The notes beneath the pieces were generated by a model. The model ran no database searches, was not told where the DNA came from, and worked only from the letters and a program-made list of their open reading frames with translations. A DNA stretch of 64,000 bases, taken from NCBI RefSeq assembly GCF_918797525.1, contig NZ_OU963893.1:1550001-1614000 (forward strand), given 5' to 3'. Origin of the DNA: an unidentified bacterial endosymbiont (lineage in GTDB: Bacteria; Pseudomonadota; Gammaproteobacteria; Enterobacterales; Enterobacteriaceae). A program made the translations under genes and the position numbers. Below are positions 7,716-18,054 of the stretch, in pieces. How positions within the stretch are numbered: the first letter of the stretch is position 1; each line of letters starts with the position of its first letter.

Positions 7716-9863
7716 TGGCGATACCCTCTGCATTTAATCTGACGGTGCGCCCCGATAACGTGGCGGTTGTCACTATTGATGTACCAGATGAAAAGATGAA
7801 CACCCTGAAGGCCGAATTTGCCGTTCAGGTACGCGCGATGCTCAAACAGATCCGCGAAAACAAAGCGATTCGCGGTGTGGTTTTTATTTCGGCTAAGCCG
7901 GATAACTTTATTGCCGGGGCGGATATCAACATGATCGCCCGTGCGCAAAACGCGCAGGAAGCCGAAGAGCTGGCGCGCCAGGGCCAGCAGGTGATGGCTG
8001 AGATCCATGCCCTGCCGATCCCGACGATCGCCGCGATCCACGGCGCGTGTCTGGGTGGCGGGTTAGAGCTCGCGCTGGCCTGCCATAGCCGTATTTGTAC
8101 CGACGATGCGAAAACCGTTTTAGGTCTGCCGGAAGTTCAGCTAGGCCTGTTGCCAGGCTCTGGCGGAACACAGCGTCTGCCGCGTCTGATTGGGGTTAGC
8201 ACGGCGCTGGAGATCCTCTTAACCGGTAAACAGCTGCGAGCCCGACAGGCGCTGAAGGCCGGCCTGGTCGACGAGGTGGTTACGCATTCGATATTGTTGA
8301 CCGCCGCTGTGGAACAGGCCCTGAAGGGACGTCAGGCACAACGTCCTTTGCCGGTGCGCGAGCGCATTCTTGCCGGGCCGCTGGGACGTGCGCTGTTGTT
8401 CAACATGGTGGGCAAAAAAAACCGAACAGAAAACCAACGGTAACTACCCGGCGGCGAAGCGCATTCTTGAGGTCGTTGAAACCGGGCTGGCGCAGGGCAG
8501 CAGCAGCGGTTACGCGGCTGAGGCAAAAGCCTTTGGTGAACTGGCGATGACGCCGCAGTCGCAGGCGCTGCGCACTCTTTTCTTTGCCAGCACCGAGGTG
8601 AAAAAAGACCCCGGGAGTGAGGCGGAACCTGGGCCGCTACGTGCGGTAGGCGTACTTGGCGGAGGGCTGATGGGCGGCGGCATTGCGTTTGTGACGGCAA
8701 GCAAAGGCAAGGTGCCAGTGCGCATCAAAGACATTACCCCTAAGGGAATCAACCACGCGCTGCAGTACAGCTGGCAGAATCTTGAAAGGAAGGTCAAACG
8801 CCGCCATATCAATGCCAGCGAGCGTGACAAAACGCTCGGCATGATTACCGGGACCACGAATTATCGCGGGTTTGCGCATCGCGATGTAGTGATAGAGGCC
8901 GTGTTTGAAGACCTGGCGCTCAAGCAACAGATGGTAGCGGACGTTGAGCAGTATTGCGCGCCACACACCATTTTCGCATCCAATACCTCGTCTTTACCGA
9001 TTGGCGATATTGCTGCGAAGGCGGCACGTCCGGAGCGGGTAATTGGTCTGCACTATTTTAGCCCGGTTGAGAAAATGCCGCTGGTGGAGGTGATCCCCCA
9101 CGCCGCAACCAGCCCGCAAACCATTGCCACCGTGGTGAAACTGGCGAAACTGCAGGGCAAAACAGCGGTGGTGGTGGCAGATAAAGCGGGCTTTTACGTA
9201 AACCGTATTCTGGCGCCGTATATCAATGAAGCGATGCGTCTGCTCACCGAAGGCGAAAAGATCGAACACGTCGATGAAGCGCTGGTGAAGTTTGGTTTTC
9301 CTGTCGGTCCAATTCAGCTTTTGGATGAGGTAGGAATAGATACCGGCACTAAAATTATTCCTGTGCTGGAGGCCACTTATGGCGAGCGCTTTACTCCTCC
9401 TGCAAATATTGTTGCTGCAATTTTGAAGGACGATCGCAAAGGCAGAAAAAATGAACGCGGTTTCTATCTTTACGCGACAAAAGGGCGTAAAAGCAAGAAA
9501 CAGGTCGACCCCTCGGTATATGGGCTTATTCAGACTACCGGGCCGGGGAAATTGTCGGCGGCTCAGTGTGCTGAACGCTGTGTAATGATGATGCTCAATG
9601 AGGCTGCGCGCTGCTTCGGTGAGCAGGTTATCAAAACGGCACGCGATGGCGACATCGGTGCCGTGTTCGGTATTGGATTCCCGCCGTTCCTCGGCGGCCC
9701 GTTCCGGTATATGGACTCTCTCGGCGCGGGTGAAGTGGTTGCTGTTTTGCAACGTCTCGCCACGCAATATGGTCCGCGGTTTACACCTTGTGACGAATTA
9801 ATGCATATGGCGGAACGGGGCCAGACATTTTGGTCTTTAAGGGAAGCTGTAAGTGTAAGTTAA
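7715..9863 (+). pseudogene. fadJ: fadJ, multifunctional fatty-acid oxidation subunit, frameshifted at an A8 run
   Basis: FadJ normally carries enoyl-CoA hydratase/isomerase (N-terminal half) and L-3-hydroxyacyl-CoA dehydrogenase (C-terminal half). Frame 1 (7715-8443) gives the hydratase with [18 protein letters not shown] and ends early in KKNRTENQR. The rest continues in the next frame from about 8414 to 9863. There the Rossmann motif [14 protein letters not shown] and [18 protein letters not shown] are intact. The break is at 8414-8421, where eight A residues stand; seven A would read [16 protein letters not shown] as in E. coli and give 715 residues, against 714 in E. coli. Everything else is well conserved, so either this is a recent mutation or an indel error in the assembly. 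Slippage on A8 might still yield some full-length product. Confidence 0.9.
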
Positions 9864-10072
9864 GGTATGAAAAGGGTAAATCCCGAGGTGAATGAACCTG
9901 TTCTGGCGAATTTATAAACAGAGATTGACTATACTTACGCCATTGAGGTAAAAAACTGCGTTTCATTCACCGAATGGATCAGGCACAATGCCCGGCCATC
10001 GGGTTTTCTACCTCGCGACATCCATTGCGGGTAGTCGACGCCGGTGATTCTGGTTAACAAAAGCGGTGCAAT

Positions 10073-10558
10073 ATGCAAGTTTTTATCATGCGTCACGGCG
10101 ACGCGGCACTTGATGCCGCCAGTGACTCAGTACGTCCTTTGACCGTCTGTGGCTGCGACGAATCTCGTCAGATGGCGACATGGCTTAAAGGTCAAAAAGT
10201 GGACATCGAACGCGTTCTGGTGAGTCCGTTCCTGCGGGCAGAACAGACGCTGGGCGTGGTGGGGGAGTGTATGAACCTGCCAGCCAGTGTTGATGTTCTC
10301 CCTGAACTCACGCCGTGTGGCGATGTCGGTCTTGTGGGTGAGTACCTGCAGGCGCTGTGCAAGGAAGGCGTCGCGTCCGCGCTGGTCATTTCCCATCTGC
10401 CGCTGGTTGGCTATCTGGTATCAGAGCTGTGCCCGGGCCAAACGCCGCCCATGTTCACGACTTCCGCCATTGCCAATGTTTCTCTCGACGAAACGGGCAA
10501 AGGGGTCCTCAACTGGCAAATGAGCCCGTGCAACCTGAAGATGGCAAAAGCTATCTGA
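10073..10558 (+). CDS. sixA: SixA, phosphohistidine phosphatase
   Basis: SixA removes phosphate from phosphohistidine, classically from the HPt domain of ArcB and also from the nitrogen PTS protein NPr. The 161-residue product begins MQVFIMRHGDAAL, with the RHG motif and nucleophile His8 of the histidine phosphatase superfamily, and a later SHLPLVGYL segment containing the second active-site His. It is a single-gene unit with about 210 bp of non-coding DNA upstream, convergent with smrB. In K-12 a fimbrial cluster lies beside it; here only 47 bp separate sixA from smrB. Confidence 0.95.
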   Translation: MQVFIMRHGDAALDAASDSVRPLTVCGCDESRQMATWLKGQKVDIERVLVSPFLRAEQTLGVVGECMNLPASVDVLPELTPCGDVGLVGEYLQALCKEGVASALVISHLPLVGYLVSELCPGQTPPMFTTSAIANVSLDETGKGVLNWQMSPCNLKMAKAI

Positions 10559-10572
10559 TGTGACGTGTGCGT

Positions 10573-10602
10573 TGGCGGGGTGCAAATGTGCTCTCCGCCA
10601 CC
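10573..10602. terminator. Possible shared hairpin between sixA and smrB
   Basis: GTTGGCGG and CCGCCA form an imperfect stem across the 47-bp gap between the two convergent genes. There is no clear T-run, so this is weak. Confidence 0.35.
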
Positions 10603-10605
10603 CTT

Positions 10606-11157
10606 TCAGAGCAGCTCGGGCGGCTGCCACTCTTCCACTTCAATCAACACCAGTAATGCGGCATCCCCGCCATACGCTTTCGGTGCCTGATGAAACGCCA
10701 TGACGTGTGGGTGTTGCGCCAGCCACAGCGGCGTTTGTTGCTTCAGGATATGTTTACCGTGGCCGTGCATCACGCAGGCGCAAAAAACATGTTCGCGGCG
10801 GCAGGCGGCAATCAACGCTCCTAATTCCTGTTTCGCCTGCATCTGGGTTAACCCGTGCAAATCAAGAAACAGCTCGGGTGAATAATCCCCCCGGCGTAAT
10901 TTTTTCAGCTCGAAGTGACTGACGTCTTCGCGTACATACTTAACTGCTCCCTGGGTATTAAGCAGCGGCTGAAATTCATCTGAAAAATAGTGGCTATTAT
11001 CCGCCTGTTCCTGTAAGAGTCGCTTGACCGGAACTTCAGTGATTTTTTTACGCTGAGGACGATGGACAATGGTGTCCTGCCTGATTTGGCGCGTCCCGGT
11101 CATCAGCTGTCGGAAGAGCGTCTGATCCTCCTCGCTGAGCGATGTTTTCTTTTTCAT
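10606..11157 (-). CDS. smrB: SmrB, ribosome rescue endonuclease
   Basis: SmrB is recruited to collided ribosomes and cuts mRNA between them. The 183-residue product has a basic N-terminal part and a C-terminal Smr domain (about 95-175). That domain carries the two hallmark motifs, LDLHGL (98-103) and HGHGKH (131-136). The Smr domain with its DLHG motif is the catalytic part in the E. coli protein. The gene is divergent from prmB, with 145 bp between the starts. Confidence 0.94.
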   Translation of the reverse strand: MKKKTSLSEEDQTLFRQLMTGTRQIRQDTIVHRPQRKKITEVPVKRLLQEQADNSHYFSDEFQPLLNTQGAVKYVREDVSHFELKKLRRGDYSPELFLDLHGLTQMQAKQELGALIAACRREHVFCACVMHGHGKHILKQQTPLWLAQHPHVMAFHQAPKAYGGDAALLVLIEVEEWQPPELL

Positions 11158-11302
11158 TTGTCCGTCTCATCTCTTATTTCCTTCAGTGTACCTGACTAAA
11201 CGCATTTTTTAACCTCAAGCGGTACGCGTCATTGCTGATTTATCGCCGTCTTCATGGCAAACTAGCCGCCGAAAATTATGCGAGCATGCCCTGGAGGAAA
11301 GA

Positions 11303-12235
11303 GTGGATAAAATTTTTGTCGATGAAGCAGTAAACGAGCTGCATACCATACAGGACATGTTGCGCTGGTCGGTTAGCCGCTTCAGCGCCGCCAATATCTG
11401 GTACGGACACGGTACTGATAATCCGTGGGATGAGGCCGTTCAACTGGTGCTGCCTTCCCTCTACCTGCCGCTGGATATTCCGGAAGACATGCGCAGCGCG
11501 CGTCTGACCTCCAGTGAAAAGCACCGCATTGTAGAACGCGTGATCCGCCGCGTGAACGAGCGCATTCCGGTGGCTTATCTCACCAACAAAGCCTGGTTCT
11601 GCGGCCACGAATTTTACGTGGATGAACGCGTACTGGTGCCGCGCTCGCCAATCGGCGAGCTTATCAACAACCACTTCGCTGGCCTGATTACCCGTCAGCC
11701 GCAGCACATTCTCGATATGTGTACCGGCAGCGGCTGCATCGCGATTGCTTGCGCGTATGCCTTCCCGGAAGCGGAAGTGGATGCGGTAGACATCTCCACC
11801 GATGCGCTGGCCGTCACCGAGCACAATATAGAAGAGCACGGGCTGATCCACCACGTTACCCCAATCCGCTCTGACCTGTTCCGCGACCTGCCGACCCTGC
11901 AATACGATCTGATCGTCACCAACCCGCCGTACGTTGATGCAGAAGACATGTCCGATCTGCCAAACGAATACCGTCACGAGCCTGAGCTGGGCCTGGCATC
12001 AGGCTCTGACGGCCTGAAGCTGACGCGGCGTATTCTGGCCTGCGCGCCGGATTATCTGTCCGACCACGGCGTTCTGATTTGTGAAGTCGGCAACAGCATG
12101 GTACATCTGATAGAGCAGTACCCGGATGTGCCGTTCACCTGGCTTGAGTTCGACAACGGCGGTGACGGCGTCTTTATGCTGACCAAAGCGCAGCTTCTCG
12201 ACGCGCGCGAACACTTCAGTATCTACAAAGATTAA
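11303..12235 (+). CDS. prmB: PrmB, N5-glutamine methyltransferase for ribosomal protein uL3
   Basis: PrmB methylates Gln150 of ribosomal protein L3 using S-adenosylmethionine, which aids 50S assembly. The 310-residue product has SAM motif I as [14 protein letters not shown] (136-149) and the amide-binding NPPY motif at 207-210. The start is GTG at 11303 after CTGGAGGAAA. It leads a run of same-strand genes (aroC, mepA, yfcA, epmC, yfcL) with 60 bp to aroC. Confidence 0.96.
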   Translation: MDKIFVDEAVNELHTIQDMLRWSVSRFSAANIWYGHGTDNPWDEAVQLVLPSLYLPLDIPEDMRSARLTSSEKHRIVERVIRRVNERIPVAYLTNKAWFCGHEFYVDERVLVPRSPIGELINNHFAGLITRQPQHILDMCTGSGCIAIACAYAFPEAEVDAVDISTDALAVTEHNIEEHGLIHHVTPIRSDLFRDLPTLQYDLIVTNPPYVDAEDMSDLPNEYRHEPELGLASGSDGLKLTRRILACAPDYLSDHGVLICEVGNSMVHLIEQYPDVPFTWLEFDNGGDGVFMLTKAQLLDAREHFSIYKD

Positions 12236-12295
12236 TCCAGCGGGCTGCGGCCCGTTTCACAACGCTCAAACACAAATAACGACATCGGAGCCGTG

Positions 12296-13381
12296 ATGGC
12301 AGGAAACAGTATTGGACAAGTATTCCGCGTGACCACCTTTGGTGAGTCGCACGGGCTGGCGCTGGGGTGTATCGTCGATGGCGTACCGCCAGGTATCGAA
12401 TTGACCGAAGCCGATTTACAGCATGACCTCGACCGTCGTCGTCCTGGAACCTCTCGTTACACCACGCAGCGTCGCGAGCCAGACCAGGTCAAAATTCTCT
12501 CCGGCGTCTTTGAAGGCCGCACCACCGGCACCAGCATTGGTCTGCTGATTGAAAACACCGATCAGCGCTCCCAGGACTACGGCAGCATCAAAGATGTCTT
12601 CCGTCCAGGCCATGCCGACTACACCTACGAACAAAAATACGGTTTCCGCGACTATCGCGGCGGCGGACGTTCCTCCGCGCGTGAAACCGCGATGCGTGTG
12701 GCGGCAGGGGCGATTGCCAAAAAATACCTGCAGCAGAAATTTGGCATCGCGATCCGCGGCTGTTTGACCCAGATGGGCGATATCCCGCTGGCGATCAAAG
12801 ACTGGGCCCAGGTGGAACAAAACCCGTTCTTCAGCGCTGATGCCGACAAGCTGGAGGCGCTGGATGAATTAATGCGTGGCCTGAAAAAAGAGGGCGACTC
12901 TATCGGCGCCAAAGTCACCGTGGTGGCCGACGGCGTGCCGCCAGGCTTAGGTGAGCCGGTATTCGACCGTCTCGATGCCGATATCGCTCACGCGCTGATG
13001 AGCATCAACGCGGTGAAAGGCGTGGAGATTGGCGACGGGTTTGACGTGGTTCAGCTTCGCGGCAGCCAGAACCGCGACGAAATCACGAAAAACGGTTTCC
13101 AGAGCAACCACGCGGGCGGCATTCTCGGCGGGATCAGCAGCGGGCAGCAGATTGTCGCCAATATCGCGCTGAAGCCAACCTCCAGCATTACCGTGCCGGG
13201 CCACACGATTAACCGCTCTGGCGAAGAAGTTGAGATGATCACCAAAGGACGTCACGATCCTTGTGTCGGGATCCGCGCGGTGCCGATCGCAGAAGCTATG
13301 CTTGCGATCGTGCTAATGGATCACTTCTTGCGCCAGCGCGCGCAGAATGCGGATGTGATGACCACTATTCCACGCTGGTAA
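12296..13381 (+). CDS. aroC: AroC, chorismate synthase
   Basis: AroC converts 5-enolpyruvylshikimate-3-phosphate to chorismate, the last common step to aromatic amino acids, folate and quinones. It needs reduced FMN. The 361-residue product has the N-terminal [18 protein letters not shown] signature, the [14 protein letters not shown] region and the C-terminal [18 protein letters not shown] signature, all in the standard place. The ATG at 12296 is preferred to the GTG directly before it. mepA follows after 2 bp. Confidence 0.98.
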   Translation: MAGNSIGQVFRVTTFGESHGLALGCIVDGVPPGIELTEADLQHDLDRRRPGTSRYTTQRREPDQVKILSGVFEGRTTGTSIGLLIENTDQRSQDYGSIKDVFRPGHADYTYEQKYGFRDYRGGGRSSARETAMRVAAGAIAKKYLQQKFGIAIRGCLTQMGDIPLAIKDWAQVEQNPFFSADADKLEALDELMRGLKKEGDSIGAKVTVVADGVPPGLGEPVFDRLDADIAHALMSINAVKGVEIGDGFDVVQLRGSQNRDEITKNGFQSNHAGGILGGISSGQQIVANIALKPTSSITVPGHTINRSGEEVEMITKGRHDPCVGIRAVPIAEAMLAIVLMDHFLRQRAQNADVMTTIPRW

Positions 13382-13383
13382 CT

Positions 13384-14208
13384 ATGAAAAAAACCACAAT
13401 TGCTCTGCTGGCGCTGCTCGCCAGTGGAGCCAGTCTGGCCGCCACGCCGTGGCAAAAAATCACCCACCCGGTGGCGGGGAGCGCGCAGTCGATTGGCGCA
13501 TTCTCGAATGGCTGCATCGTGGGGGCGCAGCCGTTGCCGCTGCAATCTGAAACCTACCAGGTGATGCGTACCGACCAGCGCCGCTACTTCGGCCATCCGG
13601 ATCTGGTGCTGTTTATCCAGCGTCTGGGAAACCAGGTGCATAACCTGGGGCTGGGGACGATGCTGATTGGCGACATGGGAATGCCTGCCGGTGGCCGCTT
13701 TAACGGCGGTCACGCCAGCCACCAGTCCGGACTGGACGTCGATATCTTTCTGCAACTGCCGAAAGCGCGCTGGCGCGCTGCCCAACTGTTAAAACCGCAG
13801 GCGCTGGATCTTGTTGCGCGTGACGGTAAAAACGTGGTGCCATCGCTCTGGACGCCAGAGGTGTTCAGCCTGATCAAGCTGGCGGCGGAAGATAACGACG
13901 TCACGCGAATTTTTGTGAACCCGGCAATCAAGCAACAGCTGTGTCTGGATGCGGGAACCGATCGCGACTGGCTGAGAAAAGTGCGTCCGTGGTTCCAGCA
14001 TCGTGCGCATATGCACGTGCGTCTGCGCTGCCCGGCGAACAGCCTGGAATGTGAAGATCAGCCGTCGCCGCCGCCGGGCGATGGCTGCGGCGCGGAACTG
14101 CAGAGCTGGTTTGAACCTGCCAAACCTGGCACCTCTAAGCCTGAGAAGAAGACACCGCCTCCGCTGCCGCCTTCCTGTCAGGCGCTACTGGATGAGCATG
14201 TACTTTAA
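13384..14208 (+). CDS. mepA: MepA, penicillin-insensitive murein endopeptidase
   Basis: MepA is a periplasmic zinc LAS-family peptidase that cuts D-Ala–mDAP cross-links in peptidoglycan. The 274-residue product starts with a signal peptide ([20 protein letters not shown]). The metal ligands fall where the family expects: His113 and Asp120 in [13 protein letters not shown] and His211 in HRAHMHVR. Cysteines for the known disulfides and a Pro-rich C-terminal tail are present. The start 2 bp after aroC, with the signal peptide, decides the 5' end; the frame runs open well into aroC. It overlaps yfcA by one base. Confidence 0.96.
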   Translation: MKKTTIALLALLASGASLAATPWQKITHPVAGSAQSIGAFSNGCIVGAQPLPLQSETYQVMRTDQRRYFGHPDLVLFIQRLGNQVHNLGLGTMLIGDMGMPAGGRFNGGHASHQSGLDVDIFLQLPKARWRAAQLLKPQALDLVARDGKNVVPSLWTPEVFSLIKLAAEDNDVTRIFVNPAIKQQLCLDAGTDRDWLRKVRPWFQHRAHMHVRLRCPANSLECEDQPSPPPGDGCGAELQSWFEPAKPGTSKPEKKTPPPLPPSCQALLDEHVL

Positions 14209-15017
14209 TGGATAATTTCGTCGATCTGTTCATGGTGACGCCGCTGATGCTGGTTGCGCTCTTTTTTGTTGCGATGCTGGCCGGCTTCATTGACGCCCTG
14301 GCGGGTGGCGGCGGTTTGCTGACCGTCCCGGCGCTACTGGCGGTAGGGATGAACCCAGCCCAGGCGCTGGCAACCAATAAACTGCAGGCCTGTGGCGGTT
14401 CGCTTTCCGCGTCGCTTTACTTTATTCGCTGCAAAGTGGTTAACCTTGCCGATCAGAAACTCAATATTCTGATGACCTTTATTGGCTCCACGGCGGGTGC
14501 GCTTCTGGTCCAGCACGTGCAGTCCGACATCTTGCGCCAAATCCTGCCGATTCTGGTTATCTGCATCGGCCTGTACTTTTTACTGATGCCAAAGCTCGGG
14601 GAAGAAGACCGCCAGCGCCGTCTGCACGGCCTGCCGTTTGCGCTTATTGCCGGCGGTTGTGTTGGGTTTTACGATGGCTTTTTTGGCCCGGGTGCAGGCT
14701 CGTTTTATGCCTTAGCCTTTGTGACGCTTGCCGGGTTTAACCTCGCCAAATCCACCGCGCACGCCAAAGTGCTCAACGCCACGTCCAACGTCGGCGGTCT
14801 GCTGCTGTTTATCATTGGCGGCAAGGTTATCTGGGCAACCGGGTTTGTGATGATGGCAGGGCAATTTTTAGGCGCGCGCGCAGGCTCGCGTCTGGTATTA
14901 AGCAAGGGGCAAAAGCTGATCCGCCCAATGATTGTTATTGTCTCTGCGGTGATGAGCGCCAAACTTCTTTATGACAGCCATGGACAGGAGATCCTCCACT
15001 GGTTGGGGATGCATTAA
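14208..15017 (+). CDS. yfcA: YfcA, TauE/SafE-family membrane transporter
   Basis: The 269-residue product has about eight hydrophobic segments and two internal copies of the family motif: GFIDALAGGGGLLTVPALLAVG near residue 26 and GFYDGFFGPGAGSF near residue 153. This is the DUF81/TauE family, often linked to export of sulfonates or other small organosulfur anions; the substrate of YfcA is not established. It is coupled by one-base stop/start overlaps (TAATG) to mepA before it and epmC after it. Confidence 0.93.
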   Translation: MDNFVDLFMVTPLMLVALFFVAMLAGFIDALAGGGGLLTVPALLAVGMNPAQALATNKLQACGGSLSASLYFIRCKVVNLADQKLNILMTFIGSTAGALLVQHVQSDILRQILPILVICIGLYFLLMPKLGEEDRQRRLHGLPFALIAGGCVGFYDGFFGPGAGSFYALAFVTLAGFNLAKSTAHAKVLNATSNVGGLLLFIIGGKVIWATGFVMMAGQFLGARAGSRLVLSKGQKLIRPMIVIVSAVMSAKLLYDSHGQEILHWLGMH

Positions 15018-15562
15018 TGGACAATACGCATAACTATGAACAGCTGATCGCAATTTTTGACGGCTGTTTTGCTGACGATTTTAATACCCGTCTGATTAAA
15101 GGCGACGACGAACCGATCTATCTTCCTGCTGATGCCGATGTGCCCTATAACCGCATCGTGTTTGCGCACGGCTTTTACGCCAGCGGTTTACACGAGATTT
15201 CCCACTGGTGTATTGCGGGGAAAGCGCGTCGTGAGCGGGTGGACTTCGGCTACTGGTACTGCCCGGACGGTCGCGACGCCGCGACGCAGGGACAGTTTGA
15301 AGATGTAGAAGTCAAACCGCAGGCGCTGGAATGGTTGTTCTGCGTGGCGGCGGGTTTCCCGTTCAACGTGAGCTGTGACAACCTCGACGGTGAATGTGAG
15401 CCAGACCGTATCGTCTTCCAGCGCCGTGTGCATGCGCAGGTGATGGCGTATCTTGAGAAAGGCATTCCGGAACGTCCGGCGCGCCTTATCAAGGCGTTAC
15501 AGAATTATTACCACACGCCGGACATCACGGCGGAATGCTTCCCGTGGCCGGAAGATCTTTAA
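15017..15562 (+). CDS. epmC: EpmC, elongation factor P hydroxylase
   Basis: EpmC (YfcM) hydroxylates the beta-lysylated lysine of EF-P, the last step of that modification. The 181-residue product matches the E. coli enzyme throughout. It carries metal-ligand-like residues in [16 protein letters not shown] (His and Glu of an HEXXH-like segment, about 57-72), typical of the family. The partners EpmA and EpmB are encoded elsewhere. It overlaps yfcA by one base and is followed by yfcL after 13 bp. Confidence 0.94.
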   Translation: MDNTHNYEQLIAIFDGCFADDFNTRLIKGDDEPIYLPADADVPYNRIVFAHGFYASGLHEISHWCIAGKARRERVDFGYWYCPDGRDAATQGQFEDVEVKPQALEWLFCVAAGFPFNVSCDNLDGECEPDRIVFQRRVHAQVMAYLEKGIPERPARLIKALQNYYHTPDITAECFPWPEDL

Positions 15563-15575
15563 CAGAGGAACTAAG

Positions 15576-15851
15576 ATGATCGCAGATTTTGAAGCACGCA
15601 TTCTGGCGTTAATTGATGATATGGTGGAACACGCCAGTGATGATGAGCTATTCGCCAGCGGTTATCTGCGTGGTCATCTGACGCTGGCCGTCGCCGAACT
15701 GGAGCCGGGAGACGATCACACTGCCGAAGCGGTGCACGCGGAAGTGACCCGCAGCCTGGAGAAAGCGATTCAGGCGGGCGAACTCTCTCCGCGCGACCAG
15801 TCTTTAGTGCTGGGCATGTGGGACAACCTGTTCCAGCAGGCCAAACGTTAA
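15576..15851 (+). CDS. yfcL: YfcL family protein
   Basis: This 91-residue acidic, helix-rich protein ([20 protein letters not shown]…) matches YfcL of E. coli, whose function is unknown. The ATG at 15576 follows CAGAGGAACTAAG; the frame runs open far into epmC but has no site there. Co-occurrence downstream of epmC suggests co-transcription. A strong hairpin after its stop ends the operon. Confidence 0.9.
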   Translation: MIADFEARILALIDDMVEHASDDELFASGYLRGHLTLAVAELEPGDDHTAEAVHAEVTRSLEKAIQAGELSPRDQSLVLGMWDNLFQQAKR

Positions 15852-15866
15852 GACGCCGCTTTCACT

Positions 15867-15893
15867 CCCCCTCTCCTCGTTGAGGAGAGGGGG
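15867..15893. terminator. Strong hairpin between yfcL and mnmC (G/C-run palindrome)
   Basis: CCCCCTCTCCTC (15867-15878) and GAGGAGAGGGGG (15882-15893) form a perfect 12-bp stem with loop GTT. It lies between two convergent genes and resembles other extragenic palindromes in this window (37196, 39453). No T-run, so it may be a repeat rather than a classic terminator. Confidence 0.65.
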
Positions 15894-15898
15894 GAACG

Positions 15899-17896
15899 CT
15901 ACTTAACCATTTTCCCTTTTAATAACTTCCGCACCCACAGCCGGTTTGGGTTCAGCCCTGCCAGGGTTATTGCGTCCAGCGGGATCGGCTCATCACTCAT
16001 CTGCGCGGCCAACACTTCAGCCATGAGTGGCGCAGAGCAAAGTCCACGCGAACCTAAACCCCCCAGCATAAACAGCTCCGGATAAACCGGCGCGCTTTCC
16101 GCCGTTTGCCTGTTTTCAGCCAGATCCTGATAGGCCTCAAGCGTCGCGTCATAATCCGGCACATTTCCCGCCATCGGCAGATGGTCACGGGTGGCGCAGC
16201 GTACCCCGCATCGCGCATCGCCTGCGCTGACATCAACCTCTTTCGCCCATGCCGCCTCAGGGAAACAGTCAATCAAGCGCTGACGATTGTGCTGCTGATC
16301 GTCTTCGCGGTAGCGCATCTCCGTCTCTCCGCGGTGATAGCTGGCGCCGATGCAGTGATGCCCGTTAGACGGGTTTTGCGGCGTCAAATAGCCGTCATAG
16401 CAGAGCACCTGGCGCAGTTTGCTGAGTTCAGGCGTCGTGGGGATATGGCTGACCTGGCCGCCGACCGGATACAGCGGCAGCTTCTCTGTCTGGATAAACT
16501 GGCCGATGTGATGCCCGTTGGCCAGCACCACGCTGGCATGTTGTGCCTGCTTGCCATCGGCAAAATGCAAATTCCAGCGATCGGTGCGGCTGAGTGATTC
16601 AACCTTATGGTCATAATGAACCGAAAGCCCGCGCGACTGCGCAAGGGCTATTGCCGCCGTCGTCAGTTCAGCAGGGCACAGCCAGCCGCCGAGCGGATAC
16701 TGAATACCCTCGCAGTCGGTTTCAATGCCGGTGGTTTCAAAAAACTGCTGCGCGGTTACCGCATGCGCGATGATCGGCGGTAAACCCAGCGACAGCATCT
16801 GGGTGATTTTTTGCTGGCTCTTCTCATCCCAGCCGAGCTGCGTCACGCCGCACCAGTGGTGATCAAATGCGACAGGCAGCGTGTCGTACAGGCGTCGGGC
16901 AAAGGTAAATGCTGCGGGGAAGAACTGGCTTAAGGCCGGATCGTGGGCGCTCAGCAGCGGGTAGAGCGCCCCCTGTCGGTTGCCCGATGCCCCCTTTGCC
17001 GGCGCTTCGTCTGCGCAGTAGAGCGTCACCTGCCAGCCGCGATGTAGCAGCGCGAGGGAGAGCAGGGCGCTGGCAATGCCCCCGCCGACTATCGCCACCT
17101 GGCGGGATGCGCTGGCGCGGCGAGCAAACCAGGGCGTGCGGGCGGGGACCGTCTGTTCCTGCTCCATCACCCCGACCAGCATGTCGCGTTTGCGACCAAA
17201 GCCTTTGGTTTTTTTCATGCTAAAGCCCGCCTCCTGCAAGCCTCGGCGCACAAAACCTGCCGAGGTAAAGGTGGCGAGCGTCGCGCCAGGGCGCGCCAGA
17301 CGCGCCATCGCCATAAACAGATGCTGACTCCACATATCCGGGTTTTTGGCGGGAGCAAAACCGTCCAGGAACCAGGCGTCTACCTTCTGGTTCATTGCGT
17401 CGTCGAGTTTATCGGTCAGGTCGTTGATGTCACCCAGCCACAGATCCAGAGTCACGCGACCGCCGTCAAGCAGCAGGCGATGACAGCCGCCAATTGCTGG
17501 TGGCCACTGGTCCTGAAGCTGTTCCGCCCACGGGGCAAGTTCCGGCCAGTGCTGGTGAGCAAGACGCAGATCGTGTGCGGTCAGGGGAAATTTCTCGAAA
17601 CTGATAAAATGTAATCTTTGTAGCGTAGCCTGAGGATGGGCAGCGTGAAACTGGTTAAATGCCTGCCAGAGGGTCAGAAAATTCAGCCCGGTACCGAATC
17701 CGCTCTCTGCAACGACAAACAGACTGCGGGGATGGGTGGGGAAACGCGCGCTGAGCTGATTACCGTCCAGAAAAACATACCGGGTTTCTTCCAGCCCGTT
17801 ATCATTAGAGAAATAGACGTCATCAAAATCTCGGGAAACAGGTGTACCCTCAGCGTTGAATTCGAGGTTGGCGGGTTGTATGGCGTTTTGTTTCAC
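15899..17896 (-). CDS. mnmC: MnmC, bifunctional tRNA 5-methylaminomethyl-2-thiouridine biosynthesis enzyme
   Basis: MnmC completes the mnm5s2U wobble modification: the FAD domain removes the carboxymethyl group and the methyltransferase domain methylates the product. The 665-residue protein begins [20 protein letters not shown]. The N-terminal methyltransferase has [19 protein letters not shown] (SAM site); the C-terminal oxidase has the dinucleotide motif [21 protein letters not shown] start at the GTG at 17896 by alignment with E. coli; the frame is open 34 codons further. It is divergent from fabB with 158 bp between. Confidence 0.95.
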   Translation of the reverse strand: MKQNAIQPANLEFNAEGTPVSRDFDDVYFSNDNGLEETRYVFLDGNQLSARFPTHPRSLFVVAESGFGTGLNFLTLWQAFNQFHAAHPQATLQRLHFISFEKFPLTAHDLRLAHQHWPELAPWAEQLQDQWPPAIGGCHRLLLDGGRVTLDLWLGDINDLTDKLDDAMNQKVDAWFLDGFAPAKNPDMWSQHLFMAMARLARPGATLATFTSAGFVRRGLQEAGFSMKKTKGFGRKRDMLVGVMEQEQTVPARTPWFARRASASRQVAIVGGGIASALLSLALLHRGWQVTLYCADEAPAKGASGNRQGALYPLLSAHDPALSQFFPAAFTFARRLYDTLPVAFDHHWCGVTQLGWDEKSQQKITQMLSLGLPPIIAHAVTAQQFFETTGIETDCEGIQYPLGGWLCPAELTTAAIALAQSRGLSVHYDHKVESLSRTDRWNLHFADGKQAQHASVVLANGHHIGQFIQTEKLPLYPVGGQVSHIPTTPELSKLRQVLCYDGYLTPQNPSNGHHCIGASYHRGETEMRYREDDQQHNRQRLIDCFPEAAWAKEVDVSAGDARCGVRCATRDHLPMAGNVPDYDATLEAYQDLAENRQTAESAPVYPELFMLGGLGSRGLCSAPLMAEVLAAQMSDEPIPLDAITLAGLNPNRLWVRKLLKGKMVK

Positions 17897-17972
17897 GTAA
17901 GTTACTCGTCTGACAGGCAGTGGCACGATCTTAACGATGTGAGCCCATTGGTGCAAATTTCCGCATAAATTG

Positions 17973-17989
17973 GCTGATCGGACTTGTTC
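17973..17989 (+). promoter_or_regulatory. FadR activator site of fabB
   Basis: GCTGATCGGACTTGTTC matches the degenerate FadR site known upstream of E. coli fabB, where FadR activates rather than represses. It directly abuts the FabR palindrome. Confidence 0.6.
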
Positions 17990-17990
17990 G

Positions 17991-18006
17991 GCGTACAAGT
18001 GTACGC
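17991..18006. promoter_or_regulatory. FabR operator of fabB
   Basis: The perfect palindrome GCGTACA-AG-TGTACGC is the binding site of FabR, the TetR-family repressor of unsaturated fatty acid synthesis at fabA and fabB. It sits 48 bp upstream of the fabB start. Confidence 0.85.
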
Positions 18007-18054
18007 TATTGTGCCACTCGAAACTTACTATAGTGCGACTTACAGAGGTATTGA

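Noticed and set aside
8414..8421. Programmed frameshift in fadJ
   Set aside because: The FadJ family is not known to use recoding, and no stimulatory hairpin or slippery heptamer pattern is evident. A mutation or assembly indel is simpler.
8994..9767. 257-codon frame antisense to the fadJ dehydrogenase half
   Set aside because: It is a shadow of the fadJ 3' part; composition and lack of motifs argue against a gene.
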